Below the pieces are notes generated by a model, which had not been told where the DNA came from, searched no databases, and saw nothing but the letters and a program-made list of their open reading frames with translations. Made by a program: the position numbers and the translations under genes. Below are positions 1 to 8,586 of a stretch of 11,839 nucleotides of DNA, piece after piece. Position 1 is the first letter of the stretch, and every line of letters starts with the position of its first letter. This DNA is from Cytidiella melzeri. Its lineage: Eukaryota; Basidiomycota; Agaricomycetes; Polyporales; Irpicaceae. Where the stretch lies: positions 1 to 11,839 of the forward strand of contig JABYQR010000692.1 of NCBI GenBank assembly GCA_022592445.1. The letters run 5' to 3'.

Positions 1-332
1 AACATGGGGCTAGAACCTCAGTCTATCCACTTCGTATCAATATTCCTTCTATTGAACCATCATCTGCCTGCCACTGTGCTTGACAGTGACCACGTGGCCT
101 AGACCATCATCCAACCTTGTGTGTAGCTACACCAAGGGGTTCTGACTTGACAACTTGTACCTTGACAATAGTTGGTCTTGACATTTGGATAGACTCTTCT
201 GGGTCTACCCCGCGCACCAAGAAGATCAACTGGATTGGCAACAACTGCGGTCTTGCTGCAATCCCTTGTCATCCTCGCTAGCCTTACCCTGGATGGGAAG
301 CAGCAACTAGACACATCAGACTTCAGAAGCAT
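1..332 (+). other. Non-coding leader before gag of element A
   Basis: No supported coding region is present; short frames on both strands look like chance. The heptamer CTTGACA occurs four times (79-85, 146-152, 161-167, 177-183). The gag frame is open from 282 after a TAG at 279-281. No LTR end or primer-binding site could be identified. This is probably the untranslated leader of element A. Confidence 0.4.
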
Positions 333-1868
333 ATGACAGTAGGAGCTGAAACATCCCTCCCCTGCTACGGAAAGCCACATCTTTTCTACAAGAAGAAACA
401 AGATGTCCATCTTGACCAAGACAATGAGTGGGAGCATTGTACAGCTGACATTTGTCCCAATCGTGAACTAGCAAAACAAACAGTAAGACCGCCACCCCCA
501 GACTTTGAAGTCGTGAACATTGCCCAAGTTGAGCATCACTTGCGAGAAGCCAGAAGACGCGATAAGATACGAGCAGAAGTACCATCTGCTAGTAACAAAC
601 CACCACTATTGTTAGAGGAACTTACAGTAGCACCAAAGCCAACAATGAGTACCCCTGAAGAAGCAATACAACCCGAAGGTACTGGGCAAACAGCAGGTAC
701 CCAAGCACCAAGGACTGAAAGAGAACAAAGGTCATTTACACCATTCACTACCCCTGATGACAACGACGCTTCAGCTCCAGACCGACATTGACCCCTCTTT
801 CAACCCTATGATAGGGAAGGTCATGAGAAAAGGAGACAATCAGACCCTTTCGACCCCGAGTACCCCTTTGACAGATACTCCGATGCCCCAACCAATGACC
901 AAGCACCACCTGAAAGTGAGTGGGAGAAGCTCAAACTCCGTGACCCCCAAGACTTTGATGGCAGGGCCGAGAAGTTTGACAAATGGTGGACCAACATGTT
1001 GATGTACATCAGGATGTAGCCCAAGCAATTTGCCCTAGCCATACACAAGATTGTTTGCGTACTCAGCTACATGAACGGAGGAACAGCTGGACCATGGGCT
1101 ATGCTGAAGAAGAAACAATACCTGATGGAAGATTTCCCACACTGGAGAGAATTCTGCAAAGAAGTGTTGATGTTCTTCCAGGACAAAGGACTTAGAGAAC
1201 GAGCATTGGCCAAGTCTGAAAGAGCAAATTAGGGTTTAAGAACAGTCCAAGAATACAACAATGATTTTTCCGTATTGCTGGGCCAATACGGCGAGAACCG
1301 AGACAAAACAGCGGTAATGGCTTGGTACAAGCGCGGACTCAAGTGGAGCCTCCTTAATGCCCTCCATAACCTACACCATCAACCAGAGAACCTCAGAGAA
1401 ATGATGACAGAAGCACTCCGGCTAGAAACAAACCGACAACTCCTGACGCTTGATCTACCTGCTCATAATGGCCGTGGCAGGAGTGAGGGGGGAAGTCAGT
1501 CTACCCAAACACCCTACTCCAACAACAACCAAGCCACCGCAAGAGTTATGAACGCAGCAGATTGTGAGCATCACTTCAGAGACAACCTGTGCTTCAGGTG
1601 CCATCAGCCTGGTCACAAAGCTAACAATCTCTCCTTCAATCCCGACTATAGGCCAAACCCACGCGCGCGACCTCGAGCACAAAACCTGCCAACTGCACTC
1701 CGAGCTGCAACAACGGTTGAAGGAGAAAGACCAGGTGCCAGCATTTTGGAAGCAAGAGGGGAGGAGGTTGGTCAGGAGGTTGCCGCAGGAGTTATACGTT
1801 GCACGCGTGGCAGCGTGGCGGGCGATTCAGGTGAGATGTTTGGAGCTCTCAAAGGGTTATATCATTGA
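333..1868 (+). pseudogene. gag: gag pseudogene of a Ty3/gypsy-like element (element A)
   Basis: This would be the structural (capsid/nucleocapsid) protein of a retrotransposon. One frame runs from an ATG at 333 to 1868 and is broken by stops at 789-791 (TGA), 1017-1019 (TAG) and 1230-1232 (TAG). Coding sense continues across all three, so they look like point mutations rather than gene ends. The N-terminus carries a Cys motif (LPCYGKPHLFY, then HCTADICPNR). The capsid-like part around 920-1440 includes DPQDFDGRAEKFDKWW and LREMMTEALRLETNRQ. A zinc knuckle at about 1588-1629 reads CFRCHQPGHKANN but lacks the expected final Cys (Leu-Ser follows). Beyond about 1690 the frame loses recognisable gag character. 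The exact end is uncertain. Family assignment is confident; functional status is dead. Confidence 0.75.
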
Positions 1869-2040
1869 CACGATGGAGGGGGGACCCTACAAGCTCTGGG
1901 GTCCGGCTGAGCACAGGAACGGGGTCTTTATGACCAATCAGGAGGCGGAATGCATGAGGGAATGGAGAACCATGGCCTTTGCAGGGCCGGATATGATTGA
2001 TTGGGCCAACAACTCGTACTGGATAAGTTGGGTGGTGTAA
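1669..2040 (+). pseudogene. Unidentified reading frame after gag (element A)
   Basis: I do not recognise this product. It is a frame +1 relative to gag, open from 1564, and looks protein-like from about 1669: a charged helical stretch (LQQRLKEKDQ), an Arg-rich part (EGRRLVRRLPQELYVARVAAW), then a Trp/aromatic-rich C-terminus (NNSYWISWVV). It has no upstream ATG of its own; the first in-frame ATG is at 1872. It is therefore more likely a remnant joined to gag by a frameshift or deletion than a free-standing gene. The stop codon TAA (2038-2040) overlaps the TGTAACA terminus at 2036. Retroelement 3' ORF or foreign flanking sequence are both possible. Confidence 0.35.
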
Positions 2041-2702
2041 CAGTTAAGGTTACACTCACCAGATAAGTGTTAAACTTGAGGGGGGGGATAGAGATATAAA
2101 GAGTAGATTGTTGGTGAGAGTGAGTACTGGGGAGTACGAAGTAGTCCTTGATCAACAGAGTGGATAAGACTGAGGGGATATGCCCTCAGGAGTGCCTCTA
2201 TATATACATGAAGGGGAGGACCCCAGGTACTACCCTAAGACCCCTAATACCTACATGAGTAAGCAAAGGAATCTACCTTACTAAGCATGCCCTATGCCCT
2301 AGTGGTGCCACTTCAATAATCAACCAATAGCAATTGTCCCCATGACCTGACCCCATGACCCAGTCCCAAGGCTAGACTTGTTCTAGCTTGTTCTAAGCCA
2401 AGGCTAGACTTTTCCAGAAGGTTCTAAGAACTATGACATCATCTAATGGATTGTTCTATACTATGACATCATAGTTCCAGCATGTTCCACAAGATTCCAG
2501 AGAGTTCTATCGTGTGTTACACAGATAAGGAGAGGAGCGCATCAGCGCATCAATTGATAGGCACTGAGATTAAGCCCCGTAATAAGCGCCTGAACAGCGC
2601 CTAAATAGATGCCGGGTAAGTGCTGGATAAGCGCCTGAATATTCCCAATAATACCGTTGCCTGGTAAGGCAAGTCTTGTAGAAACATTGAAAATCTGTGA
2701 CA
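2036..2702 (-). repeat. 3' LTR of element B (boundaries partly ambiguous)
   Basis: On the minus strand the LTR begins TGTCACAG at 2702, directly after a polypurine tract, and ends CTGTTACA at 2036. The termini are inverted repeats with one mismatch over 8 bases. A TATATATA box lies about three quarters of the way along, as expected for the U3/R border. Internal direct repeats include CTATGACATCAT (2431-2442 and 2461-2472) and a TAAGCGCCTGAA motif seen twice at about 2583-2594 and 2628-2639. A perfect 7-bp hairpin (CTGAGGG/CCCTCAG, 2170-2189) lies just downstream of TATA in the minus direction. Alternative: a 486-bp unit 2036-2521 has perfect TGTAACA/TGTTACA ends and could be a separate LTR interrupting B's LTR. 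Confidence 0.6.
2199..2206 (-). promoter_or_regulatory. TATA box in LTR of element B
   Basis: TATATATA lies about 500 nt into the minus-strand LTR. The motif is palindromic and so does not fix direction; the minus direction is chosen because it gives a normal U3-R-U5 proportion. The hairpin at 2170-2189 would fall around the expected RNA start. Confidence 0.45.
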
Positions 2703-2717
2703 TTACCCCCCCTTCTT
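2703..2717 (-). other. Polypurine tract of element B
   Basis: On the minus strand, AAGAAGGGGGGGTAA immediately precedes the TGTCACAG LTR start. This is the standard plus-strand DNA priming site position, directly upstream of the 3' LTR. It follows the pol stop by about 220 nt, which fits a Ty3/gypsy element. Confidence 0.75.
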
Positions 2718-2938
2718 GCTTTGAACTCCGTGCAAAGAGTTTTGAACGAACACCTTGGTCATTGAGTCCACTTTTTCACCATTGTCAAGAGGGTGCCTAA
2801 GCAGTTCCGAGTGACTCTAGCGGCTTCTACCGACGTCCCTGACGGGGTTATCACCTCATTGGCTGATGGTAGTCTAGTCCGTACCCTCCTCGGTTGTGTC
2901 ATTGGATTGTGGATGATCCTTGGTGTGTTGTTTGTGAC

Positions 2939-5863
2939 TTATACACAGTAAATCGTAGCTGAGCAAATAGCTCGGGGATGATTGTTGTAGAATTTCTTGA
3001 TTGCTTCTTGAGCATGCGTGATGTTTTCTATAGGTTCCCACGTGTTGTCGTTTGGTCCGTAGTCTTTCAAGCGTATGTAATACTGAAGCTTTTTGGCACG
3101 ACCTGTACGTCTTGACTTGAGAATCTTCTCGACTTTGTATTCTTCTTCTCCGTCGATGATATCTGGCGGAGGCATCTCCAGCTTTTGGCCTTCGAATTCA
3201 GGTTCGTTGTACGGTACTAACTTGCTTGCATGGAATACAGGATGTATCCTTGGTGAACGTTCGGGCCATTCTAGTCTGAATGTGACCGGCGAGAGCTTTT
3301 CAGCAATCTTGAATGGGCCATAGTACTTGGCTGACAGCTTATGTCCAGATTTTTGGTAGTCTCTCAGATCTAGCATGACCTGATCGCCTTCGTTGAAGGG
3401 GACCTTCTGAACGTGCTTGTCATAGTACCATTTCATGCGTTCAGCCGCAAGTTGTAACGCCGCTTTAGCATGCTCTTGAGCTTGCAAGCGGTTCCACATG
3501 ATGTCATTCATGTCAGACCTTTTCAGGTCCTTAGTGAGCATTGGACCAGCTCTAGGGTGTCTGCCGTATTCGAGGTAGAAAGGCCAGTGCTTAGTTCCCT
3601 CGTGCGCTGCATTGTTGTATGCATACTCAGCCGAGCTGAGCAATCTAGCCCAGTCGTCGTGTAGTTGATCAACGTAACAACGCAGGTACTGTTCGAGCGT
3701 TTGATTAACTCGTTCAGTTTGACCATCAGTCTGCGGATGATATGCAGTAGTCATCGTAGATTCTATCCCTAGCATTTTACACCATTCCTGGAATAAATCT
3801 GCTGCGAATTGTGGACCTCGGTCGGAAACAATTTGCAAAGGTAGCCCGTGAAGGGTCCAGACTCTCTCATAGAGTAGATCTGCAAGATCTTTTGCCGAGA
3901 ACTTGTTTACAATAGGGAAGAAGTGCGCCCTTTTAGTAAGGCGGTCTACGACTACGCAGATAGCATTGAAGCTATCAGACTCCAGTAACTGAGTAATCAA
4001 GTTGACAGTCATGATATCTCATGGTTTGGCCGGAACCGGATTAGGGATGAGTGGTTCATAAGGCTGTTGCGGACAAGTCTTCATCCGCTGACATGTGTCA
4101 CAGCCTGTCACGTATTTCTTGACATCGGTGGTTAAACCTGGCCACCAGTAATTTCTCGAGATCAGTTCGTATGTTTTCCATCTGCCAGGATGTCCGGCAG
4201 AAGGTAGATCGTGATGCATCTGGATGATTTGGCGTCTCAGATCTAATTTCTGATCTTTGGGGATGTAGACTTTTACACGGTATAGGAGTAATCCGTTCTC
4301 CAAATTCCATTCCTCTAGTGATTTCTTGAACTCTCTAGGACCAGAGTTAAGTAACTGCTGATAGTCCTTGGTAACTTCGTCGTTCATGAGTGCTTCCTTG
4401 ACCCGTCTTAGGATTTCATCATCGTTGATAGGCGAGTCATGAGAGTTTTTGATAGCAGAGATGGCAAAAAACTCGGGCTTAAGGAGAATTTTGTCCTCGT
4501 TATCAGAATTTACCCCCTCTTCATGATCTGGCCTCCTGGACAGAGGATCTGCGGTAAGCATGGTCTTTCCGGGTTTGTGCCGGAGCACAAAATTGAATCG
4601 CGTGAGGTATAACGCCCATTGCGCTTGTCTTCGAGTCAGCTTCTGGGCATTCCTGAAATATGTCCGGTTTTGGTGATCCGACCATATTTCTACGGTAATC
4701 GGATGTCCCTCCAGATGTTGACAATACTCTTCCAGGGCACAGATAATAGCCAACAACTCTTTATTGTATATCTCATAGTTACGTTCATGGACGTTGAGTG
4801 ATTTAGAGTAGAAGGCTACTGGGTGCCACAGCTTGTCAGCTGGATCCAGTTGTCATAGTACCGCTCCTGTAGCGAAGTCGCTAGCGTATGTTTCCAGACG
4901 GAAAGGGTTTTTGTCATCTGGTATCCTCAGAATGGGTGCTGACGTAAAAGCCTGTTTCAGACTTTGGAAGGCCTGTTCCTGAGCATCTTTCCAGATCTCG
5001 GATTGGTCCTTCTTTGTCAGAATAGTGAGCGGTTTTGCGTGTTTAGCAAAGTCCTTGATGAAACGCCGATAGAAGTTGGCAAAGCCTAAGAAGGCTTGGA
5101 CTTGCTTAACCTTTTCAGCTCGCAGCCAGTCAGTAACTCCGGTGAGTTTGGCTGGATCCATCTTGATATGTCCATGAGAAATGATCCTGCCTAGGTACTC
5201 AATGCAATCTTTTTCAAAAAAGCATTTTTCCGGTTTGGCAAATAGATTGTTCTCGCGTAGACGCTTGAGCACTTCTCGTGTGATGCGACGGTTTTCCTTC
5301 TTGTCTTCAGTGAAGATGAGGATGTTGTCAAGATACACCATGACATGTCCTTCTAAGATCAAATCACTCAGAATTTCATTCATCATGGCTTGGAACGTTG
5401 CAGGTGCGTTGCTGAAACCAAAATACATCACCTTGGCTTCGAAAAGACCACGGTGTGTGATGAACGCCGTCTTCCATTCGTCACCCTTTCGGATGCGAAC
5501 ATTATTGTATCCCCATCTAAGATCAATCTTGGAGAAGACCTTAGCCTTGCTTAACGAATTGATTAAGTCGTTGATGCGAGGTATGGGGTACCGGTTCTTC
5601 ACCATGATGTTGTTCAGTTTTCGGTAGTCTTGCACAAGGCGTAACGAGCCATCTTTCTTCTTGACGAAGAACACAGGTGCTGCAATTGGACTTTTCGATT
5701 TGCGGATGTAACCTTTTTGGAGTTCCTCTTTGATCCATTGATCTAGAGAATTCTTTTCCATTGGAGACAGCGGGTATAGTTTAGCCGCTTTGGGAAGGGA
5801 GGCACCTTCCTCAAATGATCGCGTGATCGTACGGTTTGCGTAACGGCATATGTTGAGACACTG
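2939..5863 (-). pseudogene. pol: pol pseudogene: RT, RNase H, integrase, chromodomain
   Basis: This polyprotein would copy the element RNA into DNA and integrate it. RT (about 5830-5050) shows FVKKKDGSLRLVQDYRKLN and FGFSNAPATFQ, but the catalytic YxDD box reads YLDN (Asn codon 5324-5326). RNase H (about 4900-4540) has Tyr where the first catalytic Asp of DAS is expected (YASD, 4886-4888). The integrase has an HHCC finger (MHHD..GH, then CDTC, about 4210-4090) and a D-x35-E pair (SDRGPQ to TERV). The first Asp of the triad appears as Asn (TVNLITQ, 4001-4003). A GPF motif (about 3315) and a C-terminal chromodomain (about 3150-2985, EYKVEKIL to NTWEP) follow. In-frame stops are TGA at 4853-4855 and 4019-4021. 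A frameshift near 5814-5822 separates KPYDHAI from FEEGAS. The frame is otherwise continuous to the stop at 2939-2941. Confidence 0.92.
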
Positions 5864-6409
5864 AGTCACGCTTCAAACTAAGAACAACCTTAAAGACAAC
5901 ACAACCAACCACAAAGTGGCAATAGAAGTGTAAAGGTGTGGAAGCGCGGAAGTGTTAAAGTGTGCGAGGTGGTCTTAGAGTCCTAGTTTTACTTGTGCTA
6001 AAAAGAGCAACAAGGGTTGTGATAAAGTGTATGTGAAGGGAGCTAGCCGGCAACTACCACGCGTATCGCGGGTAAAAGGGGCAAGTCGATGCGGTGAAAG
6101 CGAAAGAGTTTTAGCGCGGCTCAAAGAGAACGTGCAGGAGACGTCGCGACTTGTAGTAAAACGGCGCGCGGAGAGACGCAGATGGTAAAGGCAGGCGCAA
6201 TATGAATCTCAAACACAAAATGCAGTCGCTGGTGAAGATGAAGAAGTCGCTGTTAAACGCGGGCGCAGTGAAAGTGAAACGCAACGCAGTAACACAGTAA
6301 AATAACGCAGTTTAAAAAGTAAACGTAGTGTAACGAAGCCAAAAGGAACCGTAGAGGAAAATAAACTAATGGAGTGCAGGTTGCAGCGCAAGGCTATGCG
6401 AGATCGCAG
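5864..6409. other. Purine-rich intergenic stretch without a supported gene
   Basis: The plus strand is rich in A and G and poor in T, with loose repeats of a CGCAGT-like motif around 6262-6330. No open frame here looks coding on either strand. It should correspond to the missing gag/protease part of element B or to older flanking DNA. On the minus strand it is the pyrimidine-rich 3' flank of the Cys-rich ORF at 6410-6937. Confidence 0.4.
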
Positions 6410-6937
6410 TCAATTTGACTCGACAGACTGCGCGCGGGGGCGGTAGTGTAGAACAACACCTCCCGAGCGGCGATGCGTATTGCAGGCGAATGCGTGGCCA
6501 ACAACGACGTTGGTAGAGCTGGTAAGATTGAACTGCACTAGTTCGCACTTGTGGTCCTCGCCTTCAAAGTCTGGGGACAGCCAACAATCCGGGTGCGGCG
6601 CGCGCGGGCAATCGCAGTCAAGCGGGACGAAAGGTCCTGAACGTAGGGGAATTGGGTGATCGCTCTGAGTGTCGCAGTAAGAGCAGTTATCAAGCGAGTC
6701 CGCGACAGAGGCGACAGACGACGCTGGCAAGGGTGATTTAGGAGTTGATCTCTCAGGGGAGACCGTAGGCGCTGCTGAGGGTTCTGGTGGCGGCGTGGGC
6801 GCGGGGATGATGGGGTAACGGCGTAGAACCTCGCGCGGGCACGGGCGGTAAGGGCAGCGACCGTCGGGTAGGTGGGGAACGGTGGGACAGTAACGGCAGA
6901 CTTGAGGCGGGTTGTCGTTGGTAGACGCAGCGAACAT
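6410..6937 (-). CDS. Hypothetical Cys-rich, Pro-rich protein, probably 5'-truncated
   Basis: I do not recognise the family. From an ATG at 6937 it encodes about 175 residues; the open frame continues to 6961, where an upstream ATG is supplied by the end bases of the LTR at 6956. The N-terminal part has C-x2-C-x10-C-x4-C (CRYC, then RCPYRPCPREV). A Pro/Ser-rich linker follows (PAPTPPPEPSAAPTVSPE). The C-terminal part has another Cys set (CSYC, DCDCPRAPHPDC, HKCEL). Paired CxxC sites suggest zinc binding (inference). The CPxR segment loosely resembles the CPNR motif in the gag N-termini of elements A and C, so a retroelement accessory ORF is possible, as is a host gene. Insertion of element C removed its original upstream region. 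The sequence is richer in G+C than element A or pol B. Confidence 0.5.
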   Translation of the reverse strand: MFAASTNDNPPQVCRYCPTVPHLPDGRCPYRPCPREVLRRYPIIPAPTPPPEPSAAPTVSPERSTPKSPLPASSVASVADSLDNCSYCDTQSDHPIPLRSGPFVPLDCDCPRAPHPDCWLSPDFEGEDHKCELVQFNLTSSTNVVVGHAFACNTHRRSGGVVLHYRPRAQSVESN

Positions 6938-7087
6938 AAACGTGGGAGAAGTTGCTGTCATGGATGGCCTGACTAGCCCTTAATTTTCGCAATTTACCTC
7001 TTGTTTTTATCTATAAAACTCCGGGCTGCAGCTCAGTTGCAACCTTTCCTACATAAACTGCTTTGCACGTCTATTAAGCGCCCGTAT

Positions 7088-7214
7088 CACGTGGCTTAGA
7101 CGCTCCACACGGTCACATTACTTGCTACTACGTCACACTGGCATGTGACTTAGCTTAAGTAAGACCACATGGCTACAAGCACATGGCTCAGCCCATAGCT
7201 AGGGTTTGACGTCA
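7088..7214 (+). promoter_or_regulatory. U3 palindromes: E-box, inverted repeat, CRE-like site (element C)
   Basis: CACGTG lies at 7088-7093, GTCACA/TGTGAC inverted repeats at 7132-7149, and the full palindrome TGACGTCA at 7207-7214. The last is the classical ATF/CREB (bZIP) site; CACGTG is a bHLH site. All are conserved in the other LTR. They lie 250-380 bp upstream of the TATA box. Regulation by stress-type bZIP factors is inference. Confidence 0.4.
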
Positions 7215-7464
7215 TAGATACTGTCCACATGGGCTTCCTATTGTTCTTTCCTTATTGTTCTCTTTATGGAAGGATGTTCTCACAGGTGTGGGAATGGAAT
7301 ACAATAGTTGGTCTCCTTTTAGATAGATTCTCTCACGGGTAGAGTTCTTGGCAAGGTCAAGACAATAGCTATTGTTCTCCTTTAGGTAGTTCTTTTGTTC
7401 TTCGTTCACACGGCTTCTTGCAAAGCCTGCCCTCAACATGGTCTGTGCGCAGGTCCCTGAAGTC

Positions 7465-7472
7465 TATATATA
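7465..7472 (+). promoter_or_regulatory. TATA box and RNA start of element C
   Basis: TATATATA precedes, by 35 nt start to start, the sequence ATCTCGACCT (7500-7509). That sequence is complementary to the primer-binding site at 7715-7724 with one mismatch, and so probably marks the RNA 5' end. The last ATG before the leader is at 7480, 20 nt upstream of this inferred start. Confidence 0.65.
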
Positions 7473-7529
7473 CAACTGCATGTACGCTCCTAGCCCCCCA
7501 TCTCGACCTCTTGGTCTTTACTGGGCTAG

Positions 7530-7597
7530 GTAAGCAAACCCCCTCTGTACTACATAGCTGGTAGTACCCAATACTAACTTGATCTTTACTGGGCTAG
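7530..7597 (+). other. Putative 68-nt intron in LTR of element C
   Basis: Donor GTAAGC at 7530, branch site TACTAAC at 7572-7578 and acceptor GGGCTAG ending at 7597 form a textbook short fungal intron. The donor directly follows one copy (7510-7529) and the acceptor ends the other copy (7578-7597) of a 20-bp direct repeat; 19 of 20 bases match here. The second LTR keeps all signals. Confidence 0.5.
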
Positions 7598-7714
7598 ATA
7601 CCTGTATAAGGTTATAGTTGGTGAGAGCATTGTGCTATACGCCTGCCACCACCTCGTCGTTGTCTTCCACTTCGTGTCCCTAGTTGCTACGTCGAGCTCT
7701 GTCTCCGTGACATT

Positions 7715-7724
7715 AGGTCAAGAT
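7715..7724 (+). other. Primer-binding site of element C (self-priming type, mutated)
   Basis: AGGTCAAGAT lies two bases after the LTR end and pairs with the inferred RNA 5' end (7500-7509) at 9 of 10 positions. Element D has the perfect form. No tRNA 3'-end complement beginning TGG was seen at this position. Confidence 0.6.
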
Positions 7725-7858
7725 CGTTGTGAAACCCTGGGTTCCCCCATTCCCACCGTTTAAAAGAGTTTATTCCTGTTTGACGAGTACGTCTCCGGTC
7801 TTCTCATACCGTTGAGCTACGCTTACGTCGTCCGTTTTTACCCCTTACGCGTTGTCTA

Positions 7859-8586
7859 GTGCCTAAAGACACGCGCCCCCGTTTCTCTAAGAACCTCCCT
7901 ACAACTGAGCCTCAGCTCAAGAGTTCTCTTCCACCATCTTTCCTCGATGCTCTCGCTGAAAAGCGCAAGAGTGGTGAACCTCATTGCTGGTCTGACAAAG
8001 ACCTGGTCACCGTTGCGAAGTACGTGTCCAAGAAGCCGCCTGTCAAAGGCATCACCCTCACCGTCCCCTCTTACGAGGAAAACCAACAACTTCGCGCTTC
8101 TGCCAGAGCATACGGAGAACGCGCCGCTGAAGAACGTGCTCGCACTCTAGCTGAGCAGCGAACCACAAGCCAACTCTCTCGGAGCGGCTCTCTAAGCTTC
8201 CCCCGCCCACTCCCGCTCCCGCTGCACCCAAACCGGTTTTGATAGACTTCAAGAAGCTATCACCGGTTGACCTTGTCGGCATCTTCAGGCCAAAACTCAC
8301 TGCCGTCCGCACCCGCCTGCAAGCTCTCACGGAGCTTGAAGAACTCCTAAACCGCGCCAACCCCGACCACCGTCGCGCACTGCTTCACCTCGTCAACAAG
8401 GTCAATCGTTTCCTCAACCGAGTCGACGATCTCGCTCCCGTCACAGCAGACCACGAGTGGCAGCTCTTGGACTGGGGTTGTAAAGCAATCGGGAAAGTTT
8501 CTTTCAAGCAGCTTTGTAAAAACTACGATAAAGTTTTAGCACAACTTAACGTAGTCAATAGTGATAGCTACTTTGAGTGGATCTAG
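7859..8586 (+). pseudogene. ORF1 of element C, frameshifted
   Basis: This is the homologue of the intact ORF1 at 9989-10717. The first part (7859-8162) and the last part (8239-8586) match it closely in protein sequence, but a single-base deletion near 8163 puts them in different frames. No ATG starts it: the frame is open from 7784 and the only in-frame near-cognate candidates upstream of the conserved part are ACG (7847) and GTG (7859). An out-of-frame ATG at 7947 replaces an ACG in element D, consistent with CpG decay. The stop TAG (8584-8586) is in the same frame as the following gag extension. The product is unrecognised: a basic N-terminal half and a helical C-terminal half. Confidence 0.7.

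Larger units (their letters stand above)
1..2035 (+). mobile_element. Element A: decayed gag-bearing LTR retrotransposon fragment
   Basis: This plus-strand remnant consists of a leader, a broken gag and a trailing reading frame of unknown function. The gag reads like fungal Ty3/gypsy gag and ends in a damaged CCHC knuckle. No protease, RT or integrase follows, so the element is internally deleted, truncated, or a gag-only derivative. The left end lies outside the window. The right end is set by the LTR-like terminus at 2036, which either belongs to the minus-strand element B (preferred) or is A's own 3' LTR. Confidence 0.6.
2036..5863 (-). mobile_element. Element B: 5'-truncated Ty3/gypsy chromovirus
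   Basis: Read on the minus strand, this holds pol (5863 to 2939), about 220 nt of 3' non-coding sequence, a polypurine tract and an LTR. The order RT, RNase H, integrase, chromodomain is that of Ty3/gypsy chromoviruses. Gag, protease, primer-binding site and 5' LTR are absent, and homology fades near 5860. It appears to have landed next to or inside element A. The element cannot move by itself. Confidence 0.8.
6956..7712 (+). repeat. 5' LTR of element C (757 bp)
   Basis: It starts TGTCA and ends TGACA, perfect 5-bp inverted termini, and has the same length as the LTR at 9087-9843 with roughly 95% identity by eye. It contains U3 with palindromic sites, a TATA box at 7465, an inferred RNA start at 7500 and an intron-like segment at 7530-7597. 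The five bases before it (GTTGC, 6951-6955) are the candidate target-site duplication; its partner is outside the window. Confidence 0.88.

Noticed and set aside
4019..4855. Two in-frame TGA codons in pol as possible recoded or readthrough UGA
   Set aside because: They sit where Ser and Trp are expected, inside conserved domains, in a pol that has also lost catalytic residues and has a frameshift. Decay explains them better, and gag of A has TAG stops too.
5181..5627. Long plus-strand open frame opposite RT
   Set aside because: It is the mirror of the strongly supported RT reading frame on the minus strand.
5968..5972. GGTGG as a target duplication partner for GGTGG at 2031-2035
   Set aside because: There is no LTR end next to 5968; a 5-base match is expected by chance.
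6220..6300. A 26-codon plus-strand ORF starting ATG in the purine-rich gap
   Set aside because: It is very short, has no homologue I recognise and lies in compositionally biased sequence.
7300..7315. A 14-base match (acaatagttggtct) between the LTR of C and the leader of A at about 165-178
   Set aside because: It is too short and isolated to show relationship; the flanking sequences differ.
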